Source: Psettodes erumei | Lineage: Eukaryota > Chordata > Actinopteri > Pleuronectiformes > Psettodidae | Reading direction: 5' to 3' | Length of the DNA stretch: 64,000 bases | NCBI GenBank assembly: GCA_016785225.1 | Contig: JAFBJZ010000672.1 | Span: 42,501 to 106,500, forward strand | In this document: one piece after another, positions 36,207 to 47,196 of the stretch | How positions within the stretch are numbered: the first letter of the stretch is position 1 | Layout: every line of letters starts with the position of its first letter | Translations under genes and position numbers: made by a program | Notes under the pieces: generated by a model | Database searches by the model: none | What the model saw: only the letters and a program-made list of their open reading frames with translations | Told to the model about the DNA's origin: nothing

Positions 36207-38879
36207 GGTGTGTTGGGGGGGGGGGTGTCCAATAAAACCAAAAACCTCTTTATAATCTGGAACGTGACATTTTTTTGAGCCGCCTTGCCGGGCGTTTGTC
36301 AGACTGATGAAGTGTTTCTCCACATTGATCCGCGTCCTGAACTGATGAAGCGCGACGATTCCCAGGAGACTGGAAAACCAATCACGCCGCTCCACCTCCA
36401 CATCTTTGTTTTTCCTCTCCAGCGATCGCACGTCACAATCCGGATTTTTTTTTTTTTTTTTTTTCCTCAGAACCGGCTGAGCGCGTTGCTTTGGCCGACG
36501 TCCCAGAACCGACGTCTTCATCTGATGAACGTGCCAAGTACAGTTAATATCCAATTAACCTTATTTGTGAACCCAAATCCTCCTCCCACGGGACGCTACT
36601 GTTGATAATGCCGCCAATTAAAGCGCGATATCTGGAGCCTCGGCGCACGGCAATCGACGGCAGCTCTTCGTTTGCGCGCACAAAACCAACAGCCGCTTGA
36701 AATTCAAAAAGTGAGCGCTGGGATCCAAACAAACCTCACAGGGTCACGGCTTCGTACGCAAGATGCTGAAAAACGATGGTTTTCCGCTCTTCCCTCTTAC
36801 CTTCGTCCGAGCACCAGCGTGTTGCGGAGCATTTTTAAAAATAACACAACATGATGATAACCAGACGGTAACTGTGACGTGAAGCCCAGACCTTCTATCC
36901 GTCCATCAGGATCTGAAATGGGATTAAGGAGGCGACAAGGAGCAAGAGAACAACCACAACCAAGACTACGTCTACACAACAGTCGGGGGGGGGATAACGA
37001 CACACAGGTGGAACGCATTAGGGCGGGGCCGACAACCAACCGCAGGAAGTAAAGCGACGTGAGACGCGCACGAGGAACTCGTTACCAAAATAAAACAGGA
37101 AATGAATGAGTCCAAACAGAAAAGCAGGAGGTTGTGGAGTCAAACGGTGACGCAGGTTGTTGAGGAGACTGTTTGTGTTCGCAGTAACGTTACAGTCGCA
37201 CGGTCGGACAAATCGTACAACGATAAAGACAACTGTTGGTGCCAACATGGATGATTGTTATTAATTAATATGCATTAATGCCCCGTCTTTAAACAAGGTG
37301 TCCCAGTCGGCAAAGGCCGGGAGTTCGGTACAATGATTCAATGGGTTGACGACACATTTTTATCTTTGTGAACACCCGGGCAGCCTCTGTCCTTCAGTGT
37401 TGTGTTTTGTTTAGACGGGCCGACCTTTAAAAACCTTTGTTTTTTGGAGGATTTGTTGCGGTTCCAGCCATGAACCACATGGTTCTCCTTCAGAACCCCG
37501 CAGACCCGGACTCAGTCTTTCAGGTGGCGTTTGCTCGGAGGACGAGGTGCGACTCGTCAGAGGTTGGAAGGTTCCAGCTCCTCGGCGCAGGAGGAAACAA
37601 ACTGGTTCCCACTTTCCCCCGCTGAGTGGGCGTCAGCTGACGGACGGCACCAACTGGAGAACTTAAACTGGCTCATAAATACAGGATTTGTTGAACCGCT
37701 CGCAGGGATGAACCAAAAGCGATTTTGTCACTTCGTTGTGTGTCCTCTCTGCTGAACTGTGGCTAAGTTGCATTCCACTTTGGTTTTGTAAGTTAAATGT
37801 TGAGTCACATTAAATCTTTAACGATTATTTAACGGGGCGTGTTGTTATTCCACAAGTTTCCCACAACAACCAGCTGTCGGGCCCCACTACAGATGACCAT
37901 GAACTGGTCACTTGGCTCAAGAACAGTTCTGACACTGTCATCATTTTTATGATGATTATTAATTGTAAAACTCCAGGATTACTGGTTTCTGATCTCATAT
38001 AGCTCAGTTAACTTATGAAATAATCTGCAAATTAACTAACAAGCGTGAGTTGGAGCCCGGACAACATCAGACTGAGGCTGAGAACAACAATTTCACATTG
38101 ACTTAAAGGACGTACTGTCCAATATCAAGGCAGGGTAAGTGATAAAATAAAGGAAACAATATTTATTCACTTGGGAATTTGCCTCCCAGTCCTCCCAAGC
38201 TCTGCAAAAAAAGATCAAAACTGGGAGAAGAACATCAAAGTTCCATCTCTGTTTGTATTATTTCTGTTTTCTTTGGAGAACTGGAGGTAGGGCCAACACT
38301 TCCTGTTCACACACACAAGTTTGGGGATTACGTTCAGATTTTAAAACATTGAAATGAAAGGGTGCGCAGACCTTTATCACGAGAGTACACCTGCAGGCTG
38401 AGATGGTTTGGCAAAGACCACACCTGGAATACACACAATCTGGTCGAGTCAGATTTTGGGGCAGCGAACAAGCCGAGACTCGCAAAGGTTGTGGCCTGAT
38501 GCCGCCAAGTGTGTTACAACTCTGACATCTGTAAACCGCTGCTGCGTTAATCACACCGGATCAGATTCAGCTCACACCTCCAATTTAATCAGAATCCGGA
38601 ACAGGCTGCACAGGTTTTTTTTTTCCCCAGTTGGTGATTCAGGAACCAGAACCGAGGAGGCGGGTTCAGGTGGAGGAATGAGGCGGAGGCAGACAACCCC
38701 CACCCGTGCCCGGCATACAGAGCGGCTCTGATGAAATCCAGGATCCGAACCGAATACCGGCCCGCGAGTTCGCAGGTGAGGGCGGCGAATCGGGAGGGAA
38801 CAGGATATTGACCATTTTCTAAACCCCCCACCCCAACTAACCCCCGAAACAATGAGTGTCCAATCACTGCTCAGCAGGG

Positions 38880-39240
38880 CTGAGCTGGCCTATCAGAATT
38901 GCAGATTTCTTAACACCTTGGAAGATGAATCCACGCTGGAATAAACTGGACAAATCAAGGGACACTGACTCATATTGGATCTCTTCAGAGGAGGCATCGC
39001 TCTCCATTTAATCTCACTCTCCCAGCTCCACTCATTTATCCCTACAAACGCCCACCCAATGAAAGAGCATAGGATTACGTCCTAAGAAAGATTAAAAGTA
39101 CATCGCATGCTCTTTCTTCTTCTGCATCTACTGGATCCATGCTGAAACACAGCCTGAACTAAATAAAGTAAATCTCACCCTCTGAGTTGTCAGGCGGACC
39201 TACAGGTGGAGATATTTGCCAGTATTAGAGGCAAATATGA
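38880..39240. other. Possible decayed retroelement or LTR fragment (weak)
   Basis: This stretch has lower CpG density than its surroundings. It carries an ordered AATAAA (39161-39170 area) followed about 30 bp later by a CT-rich segment, somewhat like the R/U5 end of an LTR. No coding frame, terminal repeat pair or target-site duplication could be shown, so this is only a composition-based suspicion. Confidence 0.15.
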
Positions 39241-40569
39241 CACAAAGTTATTTTAAAAACCTAAAAGTTTTTCTTTCTTAGGTTTTACAGGTCAAACAGT
39301 CAACTGAGGAAATAACAAGCAGGTTCCTCAATGATCAAGTTTGCCACCTGCTTGGAGGATCGACACGGGACTCCAGCCCCACCTGAAAACCAATGGTTTC
39401 AACAACTCATAAAAATTGCGAGTGGGCGGTTCTGTCAACATGATAACGCCGCGTGATGAAAGCCTCCGCACAAAAGAAAGGGAGAAAGTTTCCTCTGAAA
39501 GTTCACAAAGGTGGGGACAGGAGGCGAGGGCGTAGCAAACTGACTCATCTACCAGTTCTTCCAGTAACCTGAAATGTACGAAGATCTTCCTTCAGCGACG
39601 TGACCGCGGGAAGTATGAGTTGATATGACACGGAGTCAGTGGAGTGACTAAAGTTCAGAAGTGATTCATAACTAAAATCTGCGACAGTGACACATTCTGA
39701 AAAACCGAACCGCTGGAGGGGAGGCGAGGATGAGGTGAAACACTTCAAAGTCAAAATACACGTGTTTGCACTTGGTTTCCCCCCTTTGTGGCGCCTCGCC
39801 ATGCGCACAAAACGTAAACGGTCCACGCGTTTATCTTGAAGCGTCGGGCTCCGGCGGATCAGAGGTCACAGCCGAAGCAGGGACGGAAGCGTGGTTCCTG
39901 ATATCCAACATAAAACAAGCTCAGAAAATAAAAACCTCCAGCCTTGACACGGAGCTAACCACCACCTCTCCAAAGTGTGTGGTGTCTAACTGTGTTCTGG
40001 ACGCGCACATTTTGTTCTGTAGGATGTAGTTTGGGTGCCACAAAGAACAAAATGCGGCCTTGACAAATGTAGGATTCCTTGTAATGCGACGCAGCAGCTG
40101 TTTCATTAGAATTAAACAGAAAAAGTGAACACGTTACCGGCGCTGAATCATATGACATGATGGTTTTTACGCATCCCCACGTGCCACCAACGTGCTCTCA
40201 AGTCCTGCAGCGTGTGGTACTTGTAGTTTAGTGAATTGCGCCCTCCGGTGGCCGTCGAGAGAAAACGAGCACCCCAGACTCTTTGAGAGGTTTGTATTTA
40301 CAATGGTACACAATCAATAAATCTGAAACCAGTGAAGCTTTGACCCTAAACGATCAATTTGCTATCAGGATTGCTGTTGATTGGTTTGCGGTTGATGGAA
40401 AAATCGACTCCACCAATCATTACTCCACAAGTTGTTTATTGTCTGTACCTCGCTGCCTGTTTTATGTCTCTTTCTCAATGTAGTTTAAAGTTGTATTTCA
40501 ACAGTCTTCTAAATTGCATATATGTGTATGAAAGGTACTATATAAATTACATTCACTATTACTGAAGCG

Positions 40570-40665
40570 TCTGTATATTTGCATTGTTTCAACCATATGA
40601 CAGATACCGGATTTAACGGCAGCACGATTCCTTCTGTATATTTGCATTGACAACAGATACCGGAT
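40570..40665. repeat. Imperfect direct duplication beside tRNA-Pro
   Basis: TCTGTATATTTGCATTG at 40570-40586 recurs at 40633-40649, and ACAGATACCGGAT at 40600-40612 recurs at 40653-40665. Together they form a duplicated block of about 45 and 33 bp (spacers differ), 3' of the tRNA gene. Confidence 0.85.
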
Positions 40666-40723
40666 AAAAAAATACATGAAACTATGTGAAACAAAAACAA
40701 AAACAAAAACAAAAAAAAAAAGT

Positions 40724-40795
40724 GGGCTCGTCCGGGATTTGAACCCGGGACCTCTCGCACCCTAAGCGAGAATCATACCCCTAGACCAACGAGCC
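40724..40795 (-). tRNA. tRNA-Pro (anticodon AGG)
   Basis: The minus strand reads a 72-nt tRNA body: GGCTCGTTGGTCTAGGGG at the 5' end (A box), anticodon arm CTCGCTTAGGGTGCGAG with AGG, B box GGTTCAAATCC, and acceptor GAGCC pairing with the 5' end before the discriminator C. It appears identical to vertebrate cytosolic tRNA-Pro-AGG. No intron is present. A long T run (plus-strand A run at about 40710-40721) follows immediately on the minus strand and serves as the RNA polymerase III terminator. Confidence 0.98.
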
Positions 40796-42039
40796 ACGTG
40801 ACGACTAAACCGCCGTAAAGGACTTAAAAGATGGCATCCGTATGTATGATGTCAGTAAGTATGATGGTATATATGTTTAGCATAATATATTCTGCCTAAT
40901 ATTTTAAGTTCCTGCACACTAACACAAGCCGTGACGTGCCACGCAACACAACACAACACAACACAACCGGAGGTCCGTGAAGTGAACACACGGCGGCACT
41001 AACCGTTACTGACCACGAGCTCCGCGAACAGACACACAACTTCGTCGTGATTTGGCGGCGCACAAACTTACCGCAAAAAACACACGTCACTCCTGCGTCA
41101 GGTCGTTTGTTAAAAGTTCGGCGGTGACGCCCTTTTAAAAAAAATAAAATAAAATAAACGTTGACATGTTGCGTTCAATGCGTCGAATAAACGCTGGAGG
41201 TCGACATACGTTCATATATAAATAGGCGGTGTCTGCTCTCCTTTAAATTATTAGTATTAGTATATATTCGTATATTTGTATTAATAAATCACTTTGTTCT
41301 CGGTTGCAACAGCGTCCTCGCACAGTTTGGTCATGATTCAACGTTCAGGATTTGTTTTATTTAACCGCAAGATGTCGCTAACGTACATGACTGTGTCGCC
41401 TTTCATCGTTTCCGGCCTGTGCTTCCTTTAAATTGTCCCCGGATCAACATCCGACTCCTGAAAGTTCCGTGACGCGCGCGAATGTAACTCGATGATATAT
41501 TATAGACATAAAGATATATAATATACTAACAAATATAAATTAAACTTAATATTTACTACGTTCTCAGCGCGTTTGTCGGCGATAATTCTTCTTCCGTCGT
41601 TAGATCATCAATAAGAAGCAGCAGAGGAACATGGCGGCGGGATGTTTCACTCCCCGCCACTTCCGTCTTCGTTTCGTCTCCGTAGAGTGTGTCTGCTTCA
41701 AAATATTTTATTTTACTTATTTTATTTTACTTTTTAAAACTTCTCTAATCAGACTGATAAAAAAATAACAGATGGATTATTATTCTGGTGTGTTGACATT
41801 TAATTTAATTTGTGTGATCAATTGTCTAAAGAGAAAATCTTTGACTGAAATCATGGAACCAGTGACTGTTTCCATTCCATCCATGTAATTGTATTTGTCC
41901 ATTAAATTGTATTTAACCTCCCTCTGTGTGTGTCCATGCATTAATGTTTTGTGTGTGTGTGTGTGTGTGTGTTTTGTGTCCGTATAACAGCATTATTCTG
42001 AAACAGAGAAATGCTTTCAGTGATGCAAATAATATATAT
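40796..42039. other. Spacer between tRNA-Pro and guanylin genes
   Basis: It contains an ACAAC-type repeat near 40945-40966, a CpG-rich patch at about 41380-41720 annotated separately, AT-rich DNA after 41700 and a short (GT)n at about 41949-41972. No exon of a known gene was recognised. Confidence 0.55.
41380..41720 (+). promoter_or_regulatory. Unassigned CpG-rich, promoter-like patch
   Basis: The local sequence resembles a housekeeping TSS region: CTTCCG/CTTCCGG ETS-type boxes near 41410-41430 and 41591, and GCAGAGGAACATGGCGGCGG with ATG at 41631. The ATG opens only about 45 codons (MAAGCFTPRHFRLRFVSVE…) before AT-rich DNA. It could be a first exon whose donor I cannot fix, a lncRNA start, or a retrocopied 5' end. 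Confidence 0.25.
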
Positions 42040-42045
42040 TTTATT
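42040..42045 (-). terminator. Poly(A) signal of the uroguanylin-like gene
   Basis: AATAAA on the minus strand about 355 nt after the stop codon at 42399; no closer canonical signal was noticed. Confidence 0.5.
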
Positions 42046-42398
42046 CAATCAAAGCGGCTGCATTCAGACTCAATAAATTAAAAGTTCAAAATGAAAGCGA
42101 TCATGAAGGCGTCAAAGTAATATTTCATGTCTCAACTATCAAGGGGACTACGTACAAACAGCATCTACCAAAACATATAAAAACGGCGAATCATTTTTTA
42201 ACAAGGTGTAACTTTTAAAAATCACCATGTTGACCACGGAGCCTGGAGACCCATTCGGTCGGGTTGCTAAGTGACAGGAGGCGTATTGTCCTTAAACACA
42301 GTTTAAATGAGGAAGACCTGGAGGATGAAGGCTCTCAGGTGACGCTCCTCTCCGTGGACTCTCCGTTGTTGCGTTTGTGCGTCTGGCAGGTGGCAGCC

Positions 42399-44198
42399 TC
42401 ACTTCAGACACCCAGCGCAGGAGGGGTTGGCACAGATTTCACAAGGATCCGTAGGTGTGATTATATAGACTGTAAAATTGGAGGGGGGGAAATTACACAA
42501 TATGATATTCATCAGATCTAAACTATGTGTTTGCACCGCCCGGGGGCGGGCTCGCAATTTTATGAAGTACTGCTCGTACCGACGGTGAGATCCGTGTCTG
42601 TATCCGTCTCGATAAGGACGCCGTCTGTGTCTAATGAGCTTTAATGGTCCCCGAAGAATGTTTGTGCAGCTTTTCACAGGCCTCTTGTCTGGCATTATCA
42701 TTCCACAGCTACTTTACGGCGCAGCAGTTAAAGGATGTGCACAACACCGTGTGTAAACAGGGAACCAGCTGTTGTCGGCCTCCTTAATCTCGGCGCCTGA
42801 GAAATAAACCCGCAGATTACGCGGCATCTCTTGAGAGCCTGAGCGCGATTGCGTCCCTACGTGAGTTTGACAAAAGCCAAACGTTGCTCGGCAGGTAGCT
42901 GAGCACCTGGAGCTCAGGTGGTGGAAGAGGCACGTTACAAAAGTGTTTAACACTATTACAGGCTTTCTTGTTGAGATTAGGGGATTGTTGTACAGATTAC
43001 ATGAGATACAGGCAAATGGAGGAGCCTTTGCACGAAGCCGGGCGTTAAACAGCTGCTGTGCTCCATGTAAAGGACATTTTTGGTGATATTTTGTATCTCA
43101 TTATGCCATTGAAAGACCAAAGCAAACAATTAATTGACCTGAGTATTGGGGGCGGAGCCGTAGAGCTCCATTGTTCTCCAAAAACGATTCAAAACGCATC
43201 AGAAAAACAGGCGACATGTTCCTTTATCGCCCCGAACGAGGCCGTTACGTGTTTCAAGACGCAAAATGTCCCGATGAAATATACGTGTATTAATCTCAGC
43301 CAGCTGTTTGAGTAACATTTGCCAGGGAAACAAACAAACTCCAGCTGTTGGAGGAAATGAAGTCATCATTTACAAAAACGAAGGGAAGTTCTGTATTTGT
43401 GACCCATTTCCTTTCAGATTTACTTCTCCTGTGGGAATGGACTGGCTGAGGCCTGCGTGCCATTGCCAGCAGCAGGAAGTAAGAAAAGCAGCGAGTGGGA
43501 CAAAAACATATGTTACTGTCTTATTGTGATTAAATACCCAATAACAGGCTTGTTATCCACGCCCCTCTGTGGTGCTTTCTGCGGCGTGTTCGCACATTTA
43601 TATATAAAAACACATTAGAAGGAGCCACTATAATACAACACCATAATGGCTTTGTGCCTGAATCTGTCTCATGTCCAGCAGCAATTTCGTATTTGTTATT
43701 TCATGGTTTTCCAGTCTTACCCAGTCTGGAGAGAACCAGACCCGCCCCCTTCCCGCGGCAGACCGGCCGGAAGACCTGCGGCAGGAGAGGGTTGGCGCAC
43801 ACGGCCACCACGCTGGTCTCGGCCAGGCGCGGGCTGACGCCGTCGTCCGCATCCATCAGCTCCTTCAGCTGCTTCACCGCCTCCAGGGGGAAGCTTCTGT
43901 CTCCGACCTGGAGGGTGGAGGAGGGAGGTGGGGGGGGGCAAGAGGGGAGGGAGGTCTGCTGGAGTTCAAACGGTCGGAGGAAGAGCGAGGGGGCCGGCGT
44001 GGACGTGAGCGTTGACGTGCTTTTTTTAAATTCAAGAGGAGGTGGAGCACGTCTTCGATTCCCGCTCCAGAAAAGGAGAGCGGAGACGAACGTGTAGAGG
44101 AAGAAACACGACACACGGATGAAGAAACGTACCTGAACGTACACGGCCAGAGCTCCACTGCAAACGCACAGCAGCAAAACAGCGGCGAGCGACTTCAT
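42399..44198 (-). CDS. guca2b: Uroguanylin-like prohormone, 3 exons
   Basis: Secreted precursor of a guanylin-family peptide, the ligand of receptor guanylate cyclase C in gut and kidney epithelia. Exons: 44198-44133, 43907-43721, 42469-42399; phases 0 and 1 match and give 107 aa, the usual length. The signal peptide is MKSLAAVLLLCVCSGALA. The pro-region has the family segments SFPLEAVKQLKELMD and CANPLLPQVFRPVC with the conserved Cys pair. The C-terminus is DPCEICANPSCAGCLK, keeping four Cys with C-x2-C-x4-C-x2-C spacing and the Leu after the last Cys that marks uroguanylin or renoguanylin. Relatives usually have Ala-Ala before the third Cys and Thr after it; here these are Pro-Ser and Ala, and an extra Lys ends the chain. 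It lies in tandem with a second guanylin gene about 2 kb away on the same strand. The symbol is provisional. Confidence 0.9.
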
Positions 44199-44248
44199 GT
44201 TCACACGGCGCCTCTGGGGTTTAGAGGATTGTGCGTCTGCGCCGCCTC

Positions 44249-44254
44249 TTATAA
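44249..44254 (-). promoter_or_regulatory. TATA box of the uroguanylin-like gene
   Basis: CCCCTTATAAGAGG on the minus strand lies about 50 nt upstream of the ATG at 44198, placing the TSS at about 44220. The short 5' UTR agrees with guanylin genes in general. Confidence 0.7.
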
Positions 44255-44275
44255 GGGGCCCGGGCAGATTAGCCA

Positions 44276-44288
44276 GTGATTTATTAAC
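44276..44288. promoter_or_regulatory. HNF1-like site in guanylin promoter
   Basis: GTTAATAAATCAC on the minus strand matches 10-11 of 13 bases of the HNF1 consensus GTTAATNATTAAC and sits about 22 bp upstream of the TATA box. HNF1 is a known activator of mammalian guanylin promoters, so intestinal or renal regulation is a fair inference. Confidence 0.5.
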
Positions 44289-44298
44289 AAAGGCCGCT

Positions 44299-45923
44299 GG
44301 CAGGGGTGAGAAGAGTAAAGGTGGGGGAACACTCGGCGCTCGCAGATAAGGGGAAGGCCGACGCTTTGGATCCTCTTTTTCTACGTTTACGACCATCTGT
44401 GCTCCGAGTTTGTTTATAACCTGATCTCATAAACGTCACCGCTCGCACGGAGCTGTCTGATAAGAAATACTGTAAAACCTGCAGGTCTTTTTAGTCGGAA
44501 CGGGCAGATCTTTACAAAAGTTTAAGAAGAGCTGAAGGTCAAGTCGCTGATGTCATTATGATGAGTCACCGTCTGCGGCTCCTCCGCTGAAATCGTGGCC
44601 CCAGATTGTGCAAAACTCAGCGACGCGGCATCAGACGTCACATCGCTCACAGAGGCGTCGACCGGATGTCGCTCATCTCTCAGTTCTGACTTTGACATCG
44701 GGCCCGAGGGTCGGCGAACATGAGACCCCGACACACGCTGCTGCAAATGTGTCAGGATGTTGTGAAAAACGGGCAAATAAAAGATGGAAACATCCAAAAC
44801 TGAAGCCGCAATACGTCCAGAAAAATGCATTTTCATTGATTTCCACTGCACGTACATCGATCCCCACACACCCAACCTGTGGAGCACAAAAACACCTCAG
44901 GACGCACAACGTGTGGTGCTGCATCCGCAGACCTGACCTCCACCCGCAGTGTGTTACCAGTCCTGACTCCTGCTGCTGTGGGAAAAAGTTTTCTTGGCAC
45001 CGGTAATAAAAATCAATCATCGTTTCCCCGCCTGAGTTTTGTTGCTGACTTGAGTTCATCTCTGCAGCTTCTCACGGCGACTTCCTGATCAATGATGCAA
45101 AACCAGCGGCATCACTTCATAAAAGCTGCGCTGATGTTATTACTCTTATCTCAGACCGGCCGCGACGAAAAATCGGCTCCATAAATTAACTGCTGGGACC
45201 TTTTTAAACGGGATCTGCCTGCATGTCGGAATAACACACTCTCAGGTTATAAAGTGATAAATAAAACACGTCAATCTTTATTTAAAAAACAGCTTTGTGT
45301 GTAAATGCGGCCTTGCTTTAGTATTAGTCGTATTTTTTAATAAAGTATTTGTCAATTTGTGGCAGTATTTTCCTCTATAAAGCAGGAAAGAAAATGCCTC
45401 ATCGGCGTTGCTGCAGTACAGGAAGTACCGCAGCGTATATTCATCCTTACATTGATTATGAGCGTTAGGGCTGTGAGCGTGCTGCAGGTGCTGTGGGTGG
45501 GGGCGGGAGGTGGGGACGGGTGGGGGGGGGGGGCGCAGCGCACATCTGTATAATGAGTGTGTTTAGCTGAGTCAGACGAGATGCAACGAAATAAATTATT
45601 CATCATCGCGTCAAACATTTTTCACGCTGGGGCGAAGGAGGTCGATGTTGTGTCCGTGATAACGAGGCTATAAGAGGGTGGTGGTGGTGGTGGTGGAGTG
45701 GGAGTGGGGGTGCAACTACACCTGCAGTAACCAGACCAGGTGGGAGTTAAAGGTAAAGACCAGTGAGTTTGGTTTCATCCGCCCCCTGGTGGTGAATAAT
45801 CGACGGATGCAGCTTTAAGAATGTTTCTCACTCGGTGGTTCTGCCACAAGATCTTTTTTGTTTTTGTTTCCACAACTGAGAATAAAATGCAAACAGATCG
45901 ACATGATGTATCAGTGAAGGATT
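44299..45923. other. Spacer between the two guanylin genes, nothing supported
   Basis: It contains the remaining upstream region of the uroguanylin-like gene and a G-rich stretch with TGG repeats at about 45679-45715. Short frames at 44522-45059 show no conserved content. Confidence 0.6.
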
Positions 45924-45929
45924 TTTATT
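45924..45929 (-). terminator. Poly(A) signal of the guanylin-like gene
   Basis: AATAAA on the minus strand about 260 nt after the stop codon at 46189. Confidence 0.55.
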
Positions 45930-46188
45930 CAAAACAAAGTGAAAAACATATATATACGAAGCTTTGGATGGAGGAAGTGTAACAAACAACGGAGCTCCAA
46001 AACTAAAAAGCCATGCCGGAGAACTTTTCGGCGCTATAAGGTAACAGCGTGCAGAACCTCGGTTTTCTCAGGGAACAGGAAGTCACTCGTCACCGCGGGC
46101 AGAAATCGGAGACGGTTCACGGGATGAGACGAAGAGAATCACAAATCTTCAGCCGGGGCGAGATGCGTCCGCAGAGTCGTGTGTTTGT

Positions 46189-46686
46189 TTAGCAGCCGGT
46201 GCAGGCGGCGAAGGCGCAGATCTCGCAGACGTCCAGGGGAACCATGGCTGCAAAGACAAGAAAGATGGCGGGTTAGTCGCCGCCGCCGCCGCCGCCCGGC
46301 GACGTGCGGACGCTCGCCGAGGCCTCACCGAGTCTGGACAGAGACGAGAACGCCGTTCTCTGCTTGCAGAGCGGCAGCAGCTCCTGCGGGAGCATGGGGT
46401 CGGCGCAGAGCGACGCGCCGCCGGCTCTGACCCGCGGGTTCTGCTGCGCGGCCGAGCCGCCGCTCGCCGTCAGCTCCTGCAGCCTCCTGACGGCCTCCAG
46501 CGAGAAGGAGAGCCCGTTTTCCTGGAGGAAGACGCAGACGCCGTGAAAACCCGACACACGGCGACATAACAAATACTGCAACGTGCGGACCGACGAAACG
46601 CCCCGACTCACTTCGACCTGCACGGCCTCGGAGGTCCAGCCCAGAACCAGGACCAGGAGGGCGGCGGTGGCGAGTGTGGCCTTCAT
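46189..46686 (-). CDS. guca2a: Guanylin-like prohormone, 3 exons
   Basis: Precursor of guanylin, a secreted agonist of guanylate cyclase C controlling salt and water transport. Exons: 46686-46612, 46521-46329, 46247-46189; phases agree and give 108 aa. The signal peptide begins MKATLATAALLVLVLGWTSEA. The pro-region has SFSLEAVRRLQELTA and CADPMLPQELLPLC with the conserved Cys. The mature peptide LDVCEICAFAACTGC ends at the last Cys with the stop directly after it, like guanylin and unlike uroguanylin. The AFAACTGC core is also that of fish renoguanylin, so orthology to mammalian GUCA2A is not certain. The introns are very short (about 80-90 nt), compared with a 1.25-kb second intron in the neighbour. 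Confidence 0.93.
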
Positions 46687-46733
46687 GGCGACGGCGGCGA
46701 CGGTTTCTGTCTCTTGCTGCGGATGAACTCGGG

Positions 46734-46796
46734 TCGGCTCGGCTCGGCTCGGCTCGGCGTCTGCTCTCCCCTGGCTCCGCCGGCGCTCCTTTTAAA
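46734..46796 (-). promoter_or_regulatory. Core promoter of guanylin-like gene with CGGCT repeat
   Basis: A TTTAAA TATA-like box at 46791-46796 lies about 105 nt upstream of the ATG. Between it and the ATG are about five GGCTC units (46734-46759), probably in the 5' UTR. A partial HNF1-like match (GGTTAATGAGTAG) lies at 46859-46871. Confidence 0.4.
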
Positions 46797-46945
46797 CGGT
46801 TTCTGCCCCCGGAGGCGTCACATGACCCGCGGCGCCGCCAAAGGAGTCGTTCCTCACGGGTTAATGAGTAGCGACAGCAGTCAAGTGGGAATTCATAAAT
46901 CCTGCTGTGACCTCATCACCCGTCGGATTGTTTTAATGGATCCCT

Positions 46946-47196
<251 letters not shown>

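Larger units (their letters stand above)
31150..40723. other. Gene-poor intergenic region between alpl and tRNA-Pro
   Basis: About 9.6 kb without a recognisable exon. It holds (GT)n at 32787-32819, a CCCA-type repeat at about 33625-33673, (GA)n at 34891-34920, a 10-bp minisatellite at 35272-35341, a G-rich run at 35736-35777, (GACT)n at 35951-36001 and (GT)n at 36165-36202. Human has RAP1GAP after ALPL, but no rap1gap-like exon was seen. Open frames in 33-39 kb are short and low-complexity. Confidence 0.6.

Noticed and set aside
31150..40700. Expected rap1gap exons next to alpl
   Set aside because: Searched by eye because human RAP1GAP follows ALPL; no frame with GAP-domain motifs was found.
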